Shown: positions 54,031 to 63,755, numbered from the stretch's first letter. The stretch is DNA of 64,000 bases from Pseudomonas azerbaijanoccidentalis (GCF_019145495.1 NZ_JAHSTU010000011.1:174490-238489), one strand, 5' to 3'. A program made the numbers and translations. Notes: generated by a model from the sequence alone, not told the origin.

Positions 54031-54300
54031 ATGAAACCTCTACTCGCCACTTTCTTGCTGCTCGCGGTCTCCGTACTTGCCGGATGTGCCAGCCACGTTT
54101 CCCCTGAATTGCGGCCCTATACCGCCGAAGAAACTCGCGAACTGGCGATGGAAGCGTTGAACCGTCGTGGCTTGTCTTTCGACGAGTACCACGCGAAAAA
54201 AGCTGAATTGCTCGGCCAGCCGCAAAAGACGTTTGGTTTCGACAAACAGGGCGAAATGAACGCCGAGCGAGCTGTACAGCTGCACGGTCGTCAGAGCTGA
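54031..54300 (+). CDS. Small lipoprotein of unknown function
   Basis: An 89-residue protein with a lipoprotein signal peptide (LLATFLLLAVSVLAGC, Cys at position 19) and a mature part that is charged and probably helical (TAEETRELAMEALNRRGLSF). AGGA precedes the ATG at 54031. I do not recognise the family; it looks like a small envelope lipoprotein. Confidence 0.8.
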   Translation: MKPLLATFLLLAVSVLAGCASHVSPELRPYTAEETRELAMEALNRRGLSFDEYHAKKAELLGQPQKTFGFDKQGEMNAERAVQLHGRQS

Positions 54301-54401
54301 GCAGAAACTGTACGGGTCCAACTTTCGCGTAACTGTCCATGGGTTTCGCTGAGGGTGTGCGATAGGGTCATTACCTGACTGACCCTGATGGACTGCCACC
54401 C

Positions 54402-55016
54402 ATGACACTCTCTTTAGATCTGCTGCTGGGCTTCGCCCTGTTTGCGCTCGTTACCTCGATCACGCCCGGCCCGAACAACACCATGTTGTTGGCATCGGGG
54501 GTGAACTTCGGCTTTAACCGCACCATCCCTCATATGCTTGGCATTACCTGCGGCTTCTTCGTGCTGGTGGTGGCGGTCGGTTTTGGGCTGGGCGCGGTAT
54601 TCCAGACTTACCCTGTGCTCTACACCGTGCTGCGTTACGTCGGAGCGGCGTACTTGTTGTACCTGGCGTGGAAAATCGCGCACTCCGGCCCGGTATCGGA
54701 CAGTGAACAGGGAGAGGGCAAGCCGATCAGTTACCTCGGCGCCGCCGCTTTCCAGTGGGTCAATCCCAAGGCCTGGATCATGGCCATCGGCGCCATCAGC
54801 ACCTACACGCCGATGCAGGGTTACTTCACCAATGTGATCGTCATTGCAGCGGTTTTTGCCCTCATCAACCTGCCGAGCGTCGGTGTCTGGGCGGCTTGCG
54901 GCACGCTGTTGCGCAACGTTTTGAAGGACCGCCGCTGGCTGCGCCTGTTCAACTGGGGCATGGCGGCATTGCTGGTGGCGTCGCTGTATCCGATCTTGCT
55001 CGAAAGCTTTAGCTGA
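54402..55016 (+). CDS. LysE/RhtB-family amino-acid exporter
   Basis: A 204-residue membrane protein with six hydrophobic segments. The family start SITPGPNNTMLLASGVNFG and the later FQWVNPKAWIMAIGAISTY are characteristic. Such proteins export amino acids or related metabolites across the inner membrane. It stands alone; the substrate cannot be read. Confidence 0.88.
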   Translation: MTLSLDLLLGFALFALVTSITPGPNNTMLLASGVNFGFNRTIPHMLGITCGFFVLVVAVGFGLGAVFQTYPVLYTVLRYVGAAYLLYLAWKIAHSGPVSDSEQGEGKPISYLGAAAFQWVNPKAWIMAIGAISTYTPMQGYFTNVIVIAAVFALINLPSVGVWAACGTLLRNVLKDRRWLRLFNWGMAALLVASLYPILLESFS

Positions 55017-55222
55017 CGCATTGCTTCAACCGGTTGCCCGATGCCTGTTAAGCTCACTTTTCAGGAGCGTTCCTACGCACTTTTAAATGAAGTTGGACTT
55101 CTTTAACGGCATCCGATCAGGTATTGGTAACGTTCTGAAAACCGCACGCAGCTCATAAGGCTGCGTTTCGCCGTTTGCAGTGACGAGCCTCCTGATCCCG
55201 GAACACGCTCTGCGAGTCTTTT

Positions 55223-56389
55223 ATGAATATACGTCCGCTGTATTTCGACTACGCCGCCACCACACCGGTGGATGAGCGAGTCATCAAGGTCATGGTCGAG
55301 TGTCTGGGCTTCAACGGCAACTTTGGCAACCCTGCCTCCAGCTCCCACGCCTTCGGCCAGCAGGCCCGGCAATCGGTTGAACAGGCGCGACGTCAGGTCG
55401 CCGAGCTGGTCGGCGCCGAGGCTGAGCAAATCGTCTGGACCTCCGGTGCCACCGAATCGAACAACCTCGCCCTCAAGGGCGTCGCCCAGGCGCGTGGCGT
55501 TGCTGGCGGCCACATCATTACCAGTCAGATCGAACACAAGGCAATTCTCGACACGGCCCGGCAGTTACAGGATTCAGGCGTCGAAGTGACGTATCTGATG
55601 CCCGACGCCGAAGGCCTGATCACCGCGCAAGCCGTCAGCGACGCGATGCGCGAGGACACCTTCCTGGTGTCGCTGATGCTGGTCAACAACGAACTGGGCA
55701 CGGTCAATGACATCCCGGGTATCGGCCTGGTGGTGCGCGAGCGCGGTGCATTGTTCCATGTCGACGCGGCCCAAGGCGCGGGCAAAGTGAAAATCGATCT
55801 CGCCGAGTGGCCGGTCGACTTGATGTCGTTTTCGGCGCACAAGCTCTACGGCCCCAAAGGTATTGGCGCGTTGTACGTTGGCCCGCGCGCGCAACAGCGC
55901 GTGTTGGCGCAGATTCACGGTGGCGGGCATGAAGGCGGTTTGCGATCCGGCACTCTGGCGACGCACCAGATTGTCGCCATGGGCGCGGCCTTCGCGTTGG
56001 CAGCGGCTGCGTTTATGGATGAGGCAGACAAGATCTCGCGACTGCGCGAACGCCTGCTCGAACCGCTGCTGAGCATTCCGGGCGTGCGCCTCAACGGCAG
56101 CCCGACCCAACGCATTCCACATACGCTGAACCTGACTTTTAATGAGGGCGAGTTCAGTTCTGCGGCGCTCAGCGCCTCGATCGCATTTTCCGCAACGTCG
56201 GCTTGTAACTCGGCGAGCAATGCACCGTCCCACGTGCTGCTGGCGCTGGGGCATGACGCACGCGCGGCGAGTCGCACCATCCGTTTGAGCCTGGGGCGCT
56301 TCACCACCGAGCAGGTTATCGATCAAGCGGTACAACTGATCAAAGCGGCTTGCGCCAGTGCTCCGGCTTTCTGGGCGACAGGTCCGTAA
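55223..56389 (+). CDS. Cysteine desulfurase family protein (NifS/IscS-like)
   Basis: A 388-residue PLP enzyme. The start YFDYAATTPVDERV, TSGATESNNLALKG, the PLP lysine in FSAHKLYGPKGIGA and the loop cysteine in SATSACNSASNAPSHVL are all present, so it should release sulfur from cysteine as a persulfide. It is outside any isc or suf operon, so its acceptor is unclear. The 206-bp gap before it contains only a weak hairpin (CGCAGC/GCTGCG near 55147-55165). Confidence 0.87.
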   Translation: MNIRPLYFDYAATTPVDERVIKVMVECLGFNGNFGNPASSSHAFGQQARQSVEQARRQVAELVGAEAEQIVWTSGATESNNLALKGVAQARGVAGGHIITSQIEHKAILDTARQLQDSGVEVTYLMPDAEGLITAQAVSDAMREDTFLVSLMLVNNELGTVNDIPGIGLVVRERGALFHVDAAQGAGKVKIDLAEWPVDLMSFSAHKLYGPKGIGALYVGPRAQQRVLAQIHGGGHEGGLRSGTLATHQIVAMGAAFALAAAAFMDEADKISRLRERLLEPLLSIPGVRLNGSPTQRIPHTLNLTFNEGEFSSAALSASIAFSATSACNSASNAPSHVLLALGHDARAASRTIRLSLGRFTTEQVIDQAVQLIKAACASAPAFWATGP

Positions 56390-56443
56390 ACGCCGATCCT
56401 ATCGGCACATGACAATAATGATGAGTGGTTAGCAGGAGTCACG

Positions 56444-58252
56444 ATGAATACGCAGTTTTCGATCACCGGATCGGTGCCCCAGCGCCTGGCGCAAACCCGC
56501 GAACTGATGAGCCGGGAGGGCATTCACGCCTTGCTGGTGCCGTCGGCCGACCCGCACCTGTCCGAATACCTGCCGGGTTACTGGCAAGGGCGTCAATGGC
56601 TGTCGGGTTTCCACGGTTCGGTCGGCACGCTGATCGTCACTGCGGATTTCGCCGGTGTCTGGGCCGACAGCCGCTATTGGGAACAAGCGACCAAGGAACT
56701 CAAGGGCAGCGGCATTGAACTGGTCAAGCTGCAACCGGGGCAACCGAGTCCTCTGGACTGGCTCGCCGAGCAAACCCCTGAAGGCGGCGTGGTCGCGGTC
56801 GATGGTGCGGTAATGGCCGTGGCTTCGGCGCGTACCCTGAGTGGCAAACTCGAAGAGCGCGGCGCACGCCTGCGCACCGACATCGACCTGTTGAACGAAG
56901 TCTGGAGCGATCGCCCGACACTGCCGAACGCGCCGATCTATCAGCACCTGCCTCCGCAGGCCACCGTCAGTCGCGGCGAAAAACTCGCAAAGCTGCGTGA
57001 AACCCTGCAGGCACGCGGTGCCGACTGGCATTTCATCGCCACACTCGATGACATCGCCTGGCTGTTCAACCTGCGCGGCGGCGATGTGTCGTTCAACCCG
57101 GTGTTCGTATCCTTTGCCTTGATCAGTCAGCAACAGGCCACCCTGTTTGTGGCGTTGAGCAAAGTCGATGCCGAGCTGCGCGCGGTCCTTGAGCAGGATG
57201 GCATAACCCTGCGCGATTACAGCGAAGTGGCCGATGCTCTGCGCGCCGTGCCGAACGGTGCCAGCCTGCTGGTCGATCCGGCGCGCGTGACGGCAGGTTT
57301 GCTGGATAACCTCAGCGATGGCGTCACACTGGTCGAAGGCCTGAACCCGACGACCCTCGCCAAGTCGCAGAAAAGCCTGGCCGACGCTGCCCACATCCGC
57401 CAAGCCATGGAGCAGGACGGCGCGGCGCTGTGCGAATTCTTCACTTGGCTGGACTCGGCGCTGGGCCGCGAACGCATCACCGAACTGACCATCGACGAAA
57501 AACTCACCGCTGCCCGTGAGCGTCGTCCGGACTACGTGTCGCTGAGCTTCAATACCATCGCCGCCTTCAACGCCAACGGCGCCATGCCGCATTACCACGC
57601 CACCGAAGAAGAACACGCGGTGATCGAAGGTGACGGTCTATTGCTGATCGACTCCGGTGGTCAGTACCTCGGCGGCACCACCGACATCACGCGGATGGTG
57701 CCGGTGGGAACTCCGACTGCCGAACAGAAACGCGATTGCACCCGCGTGCTCAAGGGCGTGATCGCCTTGTCCCGGGCGCAGTTCCCGAAAGGCATTTTGT
57801 CGCCGCTGCTGGACGCCATTGCGCGCGCGCCGATCTGGGCCGAAAACGTTGATTACGGGCATGGCACCGGTCACGGCGTCGGCTACTTCCTCAACGTTCA
57901 CGAAGGTCCGCAGGTCATTGCCTATCAAGCGGCTCCAGCACCGCAGACCGCGATGCTGCCAGGCATGATCACCTCGATTGAACCGGGCACGTATCGTCCG
58001 GGTCGCTGGGGCGTGCGCATCGAAAACCTGGCGATGAACCGCGAAGCGGGCAGCAGCGAATTCGGTGAATTCCTGAAATTCGAAACCCTGACCCTGTGCC
58101 CGATCGATACGCGTTGCCTGGAAACTTCGTTGCTGAGCGAAGAAGAAAAGCAGTGGTTCAACGCCTACCACGCCGAAGTGCGCGAGCGCTTGAGCCCGTT
58201 GCTCGATGGCGCCGCCCTTGAGTGGTTGAATACCCGCACCGCAGCTATTTGA
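56444..58252 (+). CDS. Aminopeptidase P family metallopeptidase (M24, long form)
   Basis: A 602-residue Xaa-Pro aminopeptidase of the three-domain APP1 type: two creatinase-like N-terminal domains, then a pita-bread catalytic domain with metal ligands in LLIDSGGQYLGGTTDITRMV (two Asp), GHGTGHGVGYFLNVHEGPQ (His), ITSIEPGTYRPG and VRIENLAMN (Glu). It removes N-terminal residues before proline in the cytoplasm. GGAG precedes the ATG. Its 3' end overlaps the convergent LysR gene by 8 bases. Confidence 0.9.
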   Translation: MNTQFSITGSVPQRLAQTRELMSREGIHALLVPSADPHLSEYLPGYWQGRQWLSGFHGSVGTLIVTADFAGVWADSRYWEQATKELKGSGIELVKLQPGQPSPLDWLAEQTPEGGVVAVDGAVMAVASARTLSGKLEERGARLRTDIDLLNEVWSDRPTLPNAPIYQHLPPQATVSRGEKLAKLRETLQARGADWHFIATLDDIAWLFNLRGGDVSFNPVFVSFALISQQQATLFVALSKVDAELRAVLEQDGITLRDYSEVADALRAVPNGASLLVDPARVTAGLLDNLSDGVTLVEGLNPTTLAKSQKSLADAAHIRQAMEQDGAALCEFFTWLDSALGRERITELTIDEKLTAARERRPDYVSLSFNTIAAFNANGAMPHYHATEEEHAVIEGDGLLLIDSGGQYLGGTTDITRMVPVGTPTAEQKRDCTRVLKGVIALSRAQFPKGILSPLLDAIARAPIWAENVDYGHGTGHGVGYFLNVHEGPQVIAYQAAPAPQTAMLPGMITSIEPGTYRPGRWGVRIENLAMNREAGSSEFGEFLKFETLTLCPIDTRCLETSLLSEEEKQWFNAYHAEVRERLSPLLDGAALEWLNTRTAAI

Positions 58253-59153
58253 TTGCTTGCAGTTCAGGCGCTGACTCCAGCGCCTGGCTCATGAAATCGA
58301 CAAAGGCTTTGACCCTGGCGGATTGGCGACGATTCGCCGGGGACACGGCATGTATCGGCAGCGACTGCGCGCTGTAGTCCTGCAGCAATGCTGTCACTCT
58401 CCCGGCTTTCAGGTCCTCGCTGAACAGCCACACCGGCGACAGCGCCACCCCCAATCCGCCCAAGACCATCTCGCGAATCGCTTCGGAGTTGTTGCTCTGC
58501 GCATTGCCCTTGATTCGTACTTCATGACGACGAGCACCATGGGTGTAAATCCAGAGATTCTGACTGCTCAGCAAATTGAACTGCAGGCAATTGTGCTCGC
58601 GCAGATCGTCCGGCGTTTGCGGCTGGCCGTGTTGTGCCAGGTACTGCGGCGCAGCGACGGTTATCCGGTGAGTGCTGCCGATGTGACGGGCTATCAGGCC
58701 GCTGTCGTTCAACGCGCCGATCCTGAACGTGACATCCAGGCCTTCGCTGACCAGATCCTGGTTGTGATCACTCAGTTGCAGGTCAACCCGGACGTCTGGA
58801 TAGCGCTCGAGAAACGCCGGCAGACGCGGCGCAATCTGCAAGCGCCCGAAACTCACTGAAGAACCGATCCTCAGTGGCCCCGCGATGGTCTCCCGGCCGG
58901 ATTGAAAGCTGTGCTCGGCGGCGTCCACGGCCGCGAGAATTTGCCGGCAGTGGTCGAAGTAGCGCTGGCCTTCTTCGGTCAGCGATAACTTTCGGGTACT
59001 GCGGGCAATCAGTTTTCCACCCAGCTCGCTTTCCAGTGCCTGCAGTACTTTGCTGATGGTTGGCTGGCTGGTCTGCAATTCCCGGGCGACGGCGGAAAAA
59101 CTGCCGCGCTCGACCACCCGGACGAAAATCGCCATTGCGTTTAATTTGTCCAC
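58245..59153 (-). CDS. LysR-family transcriptional regulator
   Basis: About 302 residues: winged HTH at the N-terminus (MAIFVRVVERGSFSAVAREL, then QTSQPTISKVLQALESELG) and a two-lobe effector domain. The GTG at 59153 gives the usual VDKLNAM start; an ATG at 59165 is an alternative. It is divergent from the oxidoreductase gene at 59270 and probably regulates it; the 116-bp gap between them should hold the operator. Confidence 0.87.
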   Translation of the reverse strand: MDKLNAMAIFVRVVERGSFSAVARELQTSQPTISKVLQALESELGGKLIARSTRKLSLTEEGQRYFDHCRQILAAVDAAEHSFQSGRETIAGPLRIGSSVSFGRLQIAPRLPAFLERYPDVRVDLQLSDHNQDLVSEGLDVTFRIGALNDSGLIARHIGSTHRITVAAPQYLAQHGQPQTPDDLREHNCLQFNLLSSQNLWIYTHGARRHEVRIKGNAQSNNSEAIREMVLGGLGVALSPVWLFSEDLKAGRVTALLQDYSAQSLPIHAVSPANRRQSARVKAFVDFMSQALESAPELQAIK

Positions 59154-59269
59154 GAGACATCTCATTAATGCTGTCAGGGCATATTCACTATAGCGATCTA
59201 GCGTCTTATCGGCATAGGTGGATGGGGTGAGGATAAGTCCTACAACCACATCTCACGGGAGTATGCGAA

Positions 59270-60268
59270 ATGACTGACTCACTGCACATGCGCGCACTGA
59301 TTGTTGACTCGGCGGATGCGCCGCTACGCTTGGCATCCATTGAACGACCTGAACCGGCTGCTGGCCAGGTGTTGGTCCGGATCGCCGCCAGCGGGGTGAA
59401 TCCCCTTGATGGAAAAATCCGCTCCGGCCAGGCGGCCCACGCCCGCCAACCGTTGCCCGCGGTATTGGGTATGGATCTCGCGGGTACGGTAGAGGCGGTG
59501 GGCGAAGGGGTAAGTAGTTGGAAGCTCGGGGATGAGGTCTATGCCATGGCGACGGGGATTGGCGGTGCCCAAGGTTCGCTGGCCGAGTACGCCGTGGTCG
59601 ATGCGCGATTGCTGGCGGGCAAGCCTGGCAATCTGAGCATGCGCGAGGCTGCGGCGCTGCCCTTGATCCTGATCACGGCTTGGGAAGGTTTGGTTGATCG
59701 GGCTCATGTGCGTGCGGGGCAAAAGGTGCTGATTCATGGCGGTGCCGGAGGTGTCGGGCATGTTGCTGTGCAAATCGCTCGTGCGTTCGGTGCCGAGGTG
59801 TTTGCCACGGGGTCGAAGCGGCACAAGGAAATCATCGAAGGATTGGGCGCGGTTTTTATCGATCACCGCGAGTGTTCAGTTGAGGACTATGTAGCGAAAT
59901 ACACTGACGGGGAGGGCTTCGACATCGTGTATGACACGGTGGGTGGTGAAGTGCTGGACGCGTCATTCAAGGCGGCGCGGGTTTATCAAGGGCATGTGGT
60001 GAGCTGCCTTGGCTGGGGGCAACACAGTCTTGCGCCGCTGTCGTTTCGCGGGGCGACCTATTCTGGCGTCTTCACTTTGCTGCCATTACTGACGGGGCAC
60101 GGGCGTGATCATCACGGGGCGATTCTGCGCGACGCGGCACGGTTGATCGAGGCCGGTTCGCTCAAGCCAATTCTCGACCCGCATCAATTTACCCTGCAAA
60201 CCGCCGAGGCCGCCCATGCGCTGCTGTTGTCGGGCGCAGCACAAGGGCGGTTGGTCATCGAGATTTAA
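59270..60268 (+). CDS. Zinc-independent MDR oxidoreductase (quinone-reductase-like)
   Basis: A 332-residue medium-chain dehydrogenase/reductase. The GroES-like N-terminal part contains ASGVNPLDGKIRSGQ and GMDLAGTVEAVGEGV; the cofactor site is IHGGAGGVGHVAVQIARAFG. The zinc-site cysteines of alcohol dehydrogenases are not evident, which fits quinone oxidoreductase or enoyl reductase relatives using NADPH. GGGAG lies upstream of the ATG. It is divergent from a LysR gene and overlaps the convergent isomerase gene by four bases. Confidence 0.85.
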   Translation: MTDSLHMRALIVDSADAPLRLASIERPEPAAGQVLVRIAASGVNPLDGKIRSGQAAHARQPLPAVLGMDLAGTVEAVGEGVSSWKLGDEVYAMATGIGGAQGSLAEYAVVDARLLAGKPGNLSMREAAALPLILITAWEGLVDRAHVRAGQKVLIHGGAGGVGHVAVQIARAFGAEVFATGSKRHKEIIEGLGAVFIDHRECSVEDYVAKYTDGEGFDIVYDTVGGEVLDASFKAARVYQGHVVSCLGWGQHSLAPLSFRGATYSGVFTLLPLLTGHGRDHHGAILRDAARLIEAGSLKPILDPHQFTLQTAEAAHALLLSGAAQGRLVIEI

Positions 60269-60855
60269 CGCAGGGCTTCGAGGACGAAGTCCAGTCGGTC
60301 CTGACCGAAGAACAACTGGTCATCGACAAACATGCTCGGGGCTCCGAACACACCACGCAGCACTGCTTTTTCGGTGTTGTCCTTGAGAGCGGCTTTAACG
60401 TCCTCGTCGGCGGTCGGTGCCAGCACTTCGTTGGGGTCGAAGCCGTTTTGGCTCAGTACTGCTGCGACGGTTGCCGGTTCATCGAGACTGCGGGCATCAA
60501 CCCAAAGCGCTTTGAACAGGCAATCGATAAAAGCGGCAAAACGTAGGGGATGGCGCAACTGCATGCCGGTGACGGCGCGCATGAGCATCAGGGTGTTGAT
60601 CGGGAAGTGCGGATTGAACTTCAGCGGTACGCCATAGCGTCTGGCATAACGGTCGAGGTCCTGAAACATGTATCGGCCTTTGGCCGGGATGGTGGCCGGG
60701 GAGGCGTTACCAGTCGCCTTGAATACGCCACCCAGCAGGATCGGTATGTAGATCAACTGGCTATCGGTTTGCTCGCAGATTTTTGGTAACTGGGTGTAGG
60801 CCAGGTAGGTGGCAGGGCTGCCCAGGTCGAAGTAGAACTCCACGGTTTTGCTCAT
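60265..60855 (-). CDS. 2-hydroxychromene-2-carboxylate isomerase family protein
   Basis: A 196-residue DsbA-like (GST-kappa) fold enzyme. The N-terminal FYFDLGSPATYLAYTQLP holds the family serine in place of thioredoxin cysteines, and VFGAPSMFVDDQLFFGQDRL holds the cis-proline. Named members isomerise a naphthalene-pathway intermediate with glutathione; most others have unknown substrates, and no naphthalene genes are nearby. It follows the SDR gene by 36 bases and is probably co-transcribed with it. Confidence 0.85.
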   Translation of the reverse strand: MSKTVEFYFDLGSPATYLAYTQLPKICEQTDSQLIYIPILLGGVFKATGNASPATIPAKGRYMFQDLDRYARRYGVPLKFNPHFPINTLMLMRAVTGMQLRHPLRFAAFIDCLFKALWVDARSLDEPATVAAVLSQNGFDPNEVLAPTADEDVKAALKDNTEKAVLRGVFGAPSMFVDDQLFFGQDRLDFVLEALR

Positions 60856-60891
60856 GGTCGTCGCGCTCTGTTTGTTGTTATAGGGGAGGGC

Positions 60892-61620
60892 TTACCAACG
60901 TTCGTTCCAGGGGCGCAGGTCCAGTTCGAAGGTCCAGGCGTCGCGAGGCTGGCTGTGCAGATACCAATAGTTCTCGGCAATGTGCTCGGGGTTGAGAATG
61001 CCGTCCTGGTCCTTGGTGGCGTACTTTTCCGGAAAACTGTTGCGGATGAAGTCGGTATCGATCGCGCCATCAACGATGATGTGGGCAACGTGAATGTTCA
61101 TCGGTCCCAGCTCCCGGGCCATGCTTTGCGCCAGTGCACGAATGCCGTGCTTGGCGCCGGCAAATGCGGCAAACCCTGCGGCGCCCCGCATGCCGGCGGT
61201 GGCGCCGGTGAACAGGATCGTGCCGCGCTGTCGCTTGGCCATGCGTATTGCCACTTCACGCGCATTGAGAAACCCCGAAAAACAGGCCATTTCCCAGATC
61301 TTGAAATACTTGCGAGCGGTTTCTTCGAGAATGCTGCAGGGCACATTGGCGCCGATGTTGAAAACGAACGCTTCGATGGGGCCAATATCGTTTTCAATCT
61401 GCTCAACCAGTGCCACCACCTCTTCTTCCTTGCGCGCATCGCAGGCAAAGCCGTGGGCCTGGCCACCGTCAGCGAGAATTGAATCAACCAGAGGTTGCAG
61501 TTTGTCCGCACTGCGACGGGTGACACAGGCGACGAAACCTTCCTGGGCAAAACGCTTGGCAATGGCGCCGCCAGTGGCGTCGCCAGCACCAATGACCAGT
61601 ACGACCTTCTTGTTATTCAT
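60892..61620 (-). CDS. Atypical short-chain dehydrogenase/reductase
   Basis: A 242-residue SDR with cofactor loop VIGAGDATGGAIAKRF and NIGANVP in place of NNAG. At the active site the usual YxxxK is FAGAK within GFAAFAGAKHGIRAL, so Phe replaces the catalytic Tyr, and the serine position reads FTGATAG. It may bind a nucleotide and substrate without classical chemistry. It is divergent from a TetR gene with operator-like repeats between them, so it is probably that regulator's target. Confidence 0.83.
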   Translation of the reverse strand: MNNKKVVLVIGAGDATGGAIAKRFAQEGFVACVTRRSADKLQPLVDSILADGGQAHGFACDARKEEEVVALVEQIENDIGPIEAFVFNIGANVPCSILEETARKYFKIWEMACFSGFLNAREVAIRMAKRQRGTILFTGATAGMRGAAGFAAFAGAKHGIRALAQSMARELGPMNIHVAHIIVDGAIDTDFIRNSFPEKYATKDQDGILNPEHIAENYWYLHSQPRDAWTFELDLRPWNERW

Positions 61621-61636
61621 GGATAGATCCTTTTGG

Positions 61637-61664
61637 TAAACGATCGTTAACTAAACGAACGTTA
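61637..61664. promoter_or_regulatory. Tandem TetR-type operators between the SDR and TetR genes
   Basis: TAAACGATCGTTA at 61637-61649 and TAAACGAACGTTA at 61652-61664, direct repeats with 15-bp period; each is close to palindromic (AACGATCGTT perfect). They sit in the divergent promoter region, as expected for sites of the adjacent TetR protein. Confidence 0.7.
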
Positions 61665-61712
61665 TGCTACGATTCGATGAGCGTCAAGGCGATGAACTCT
61701 GAGGGGAAGGCA

Positions 61713-62273
61713 ATGCGTTACTCGGCCAATCACAAGCTGGAAACCAAAGAAAAGCTTCTGCAGAGCAGTGCGGTATTGGCCAAGAGGTCCGGTTTTTCGA
61801 CGGTGGGTGTGGACGGCTTGATGAAGGCAATCGGTTTGAGCGGTGGGGCTTTCTACAGCCACTTTTCCTCAAAGGACGAGTTGTTCGCTTCGGTTGTCGA
61901 ACGAGAACTGAGACAAAGTCTGGAACGATTGGGTGCTGAACAGGATCGCGACAAGCTTGAACGGTGCCTGAAGCATTACCTGAGCATGTCCCATGTTGAA
62001 CACCCGGAAACGGGCTGTGCACTGCCGGCATTGGGTGCGGAGATAGCCCGTTCCGATGTGACGATTCGGCAGCAGGCGGAGCATTGGATTTGTCAGTTGC
62101 AGGAGAGTTGGGCGCAGGTGCTGGAAAGTGACAGCCTGGCTTGGGCCATTCTGTCGCAATGCATCGGGGCGCTGGTGGTGGCGAGGATGCTCGCCACTAC
62201 GGAGCTTCAGCATAAGGTGCTGAAGTCCAGTTACGATGAGATCGGACGGCAAATCGCAGGCCCGAGAGCCTGA
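61713..62273 (+). CDS. TetR/AcrR-family regulator
   Basis: A 186-residue TetR regulator with HTH SAVLAKRSGFSTVGVDGLMK then GLSGGAFYSHFSSKDELFAS. The C-terminal domain contains ETGCALPALGAEIARSD, seen in the group with a TetR_C-type effector domain. The ATG at 61713 is chosen because GAGGGGAAGG lies directly upstream; earlier in-frame ATGs at 61677 and 61692 lack a ribosome site. It probably represses the divergent SDR-isomerase pair. Confidence 0.86.
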   Translation: MRYSANHKLETKEKLLQSSAVLAKRSGFSTVGVDGLMKAIGLSGGAFYSHFSSKDELFASVVERELRQSLERLGAEQDRDKLERCLKHYLSMSHVEHPETGCALPALGAEIARSDVTIRQQAEHWICQLQESWAQVLESDSLAWAILSQCIGALVVARMLATTELQHKVLKSSYDEIGRQIAGPRA

Positions 62274-62286
62274 CAACAGCTTCAAC

Positions 62287-62568
62287 CTACTTGCAGATGA
62301 CGATCATGCTTCGGCTGGTGTAACCGGCAGGGTTGAGGCCAAACGGATAGTCACCCGGTTCCTCCACGGCATCCCCTGACTTGGCGATGACCTTGTACCC
62401 CTTGGGCGCGCACGAATTGGCGGCACTGGCATAGCACTGATCCCAAGAGGACGACAGCCCGGAACAGTTGATGTGGAGCCCTTTTCTACCGTGCTTTACC
62501 TGGGTCTTCGATGTCGCCGCGCAGCCCGCAATGGCAAGAACGGCGATCAGTATCAAAATTCGTTTCAT
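62287..62568 (-). CDS. Small cysteine-containing lipoprotein
   Basis: A 93-residue lipoprotein: signal peptide with lipobox ILIAVLAIAGC and a mature region containing LHINCSGLSSSWDQCYASAA and NSCAPKGYKV, with four cysteines including the C-terminal VICK that could form two disulfides. I know the family only as a hypothetical lipoprotein. The ATG at 62568 gives a proper signal peptide; a longer frame to 62691 is rejected. Confidence 0.8.
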   Translation of the reverse strand: MKRILILIAVLAIAGCAATSKTQVKHGRKGLHINCSGLSSSWDQCYASAANSCAPKGYKVIAKSGDAVEEPGDYPFGLNPAGYTSRSMIVICK

Positions 62569-62735
62569 TGCTGTCCTTATTGCCTTCCCGGATCTGACGC
62601 CCGGTCTGGCAGTGTTCGCTTTCGCATGAAGCGTGCTGATTTCCCTGTCTTGAAAAGTCCATGTCTGACATTGGATTGCGGGCCTAAACATGGCCTAAAT
62701 GAGCGGCAAATACCAGAGCCTCGTCAAATCTTGCA

Positions 62736-63620
62736 TCAATCCGCCGCAACAGCAGGCTTGGCGGAACTCCCCATGGTCATGGTGGCACCGACCGAAGCCA
62801 GAATGATGCACAAGATAGCCATCCACTGTGACAGTGACAGGTATTCATGCAAGAACAGCAAGCCGGATAGCGCGCCCACTGCGGGTTCAATGCTCATCAA
62901 TGTACCGAAGGTCCTGGCTGGCATGCGCGTCAGGGCGACCATCTCCAGGGTGTAGGGGAGGGCAGTTGACAGGATGGCGACACCGATGGCTATCGGGATC
63001 AGTGAAGGCGTCAGCAACGCGGCGCCCGCATGAACGATGCCGATAGGTGCAACGAACAGCGCGGCAATCATCACGCCCAGCGCGGCGGTTTGTACGCCGT
63101 TGTCGGCACCTGCCTTCTGGCCGAACAGAATATATAGCGCCCAGCAAACTCCAGCGCCCAATGCGTATCCGGCACCTACGAGGTCGATACCCGCCGTCGT
63201 GGCCCCGGTTGGTATCAGCAATAGCAAGCCAACGGCAGCGAGGGCGATCCATAGAAAGTCAATCGCCCGGCGAGATGCATAAATGGCTACCGCCAACGGC
63301 CCGGTGAACTCGAGGGCCACGGCAATTCCCAACGGCACCGTGCGCAAGGACATATAGAAGAGAAAGTTCATGCCACCCAACGCCATGCCGTAGACGATGA
63401 CTGTGCGCAAGGATTTTGCAGTGAGCTTCGCGCGCCATGGGCGCAGGAGCAGCATGATTACGCTGGCAAAGACCAGCCGCAGGGTGGTGGTTCCCTGAGC
63501 GCCCACAATGGGGAACATGCTTTTGGCCAGGGAGGCTCCGGACTGGATCGATGCCATGGCTATTATTAGCAGGCCGACCGAGAACAAGGTCGAGGCAAGG
63601 CTGCGAGGTTGGTCATTCAT
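62736..63620 (-). CDS. EamA/RhtA-family exporter
   Basis: A 294-residue drug/metabolite transporter with about ten hydrophobic helices in two EamA repeats: GMNFLFYMSLRTVPLGIAVA and EFTGPLAVAIYASR in the first; TLEMVALTRMPARTFGTLMS and SIEPAVGALSGLLFLHEYLS in the second. These match the RhtA (threonine/homoserine exporter) group. The ATG at 63620 is chosen because the 44 upstream codons look non-coding. The ribosome site is weak. Confidence 0.87.
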   Translation of the reverse strand: MNDQPRSLASTLFSVGLLIIAMASIQSGASLAKSMFPIVGAQGTTTLRLVFASVIMLLLRPWRAKLTAKSLRTVIVYGMALGGMNFLFYMSLRTVPLGIAVALEFTGPLAVAIYASRRAIDFLWIALAAVGLLLLIPTGATTAGIDLVGAGYALGAGVCWALYILFGQKAGADNGVQTAALGVMIAALFVAPIGIVHAGAALLTPSLIPIAIGVAILSTALPYTLEMVALTRMPARTFGTLMSIEPAVGALSGLLFLHEYLSLSQWMAILCIILASVGATMTMGSSAKPAVAAD

Positions 63621-63755
63621 TGAGAGGCATCGTCCAAAGTGGGGTGGAGCTGGAGCGCAATTCTTGTGTTGGGCAATATACTGCGCATTCCCTGTGGGCG
63701 CGTCTATATATAAGCAGTGATTTTGCTCGTCCTGATAGAAAAACCAAATCAATGC

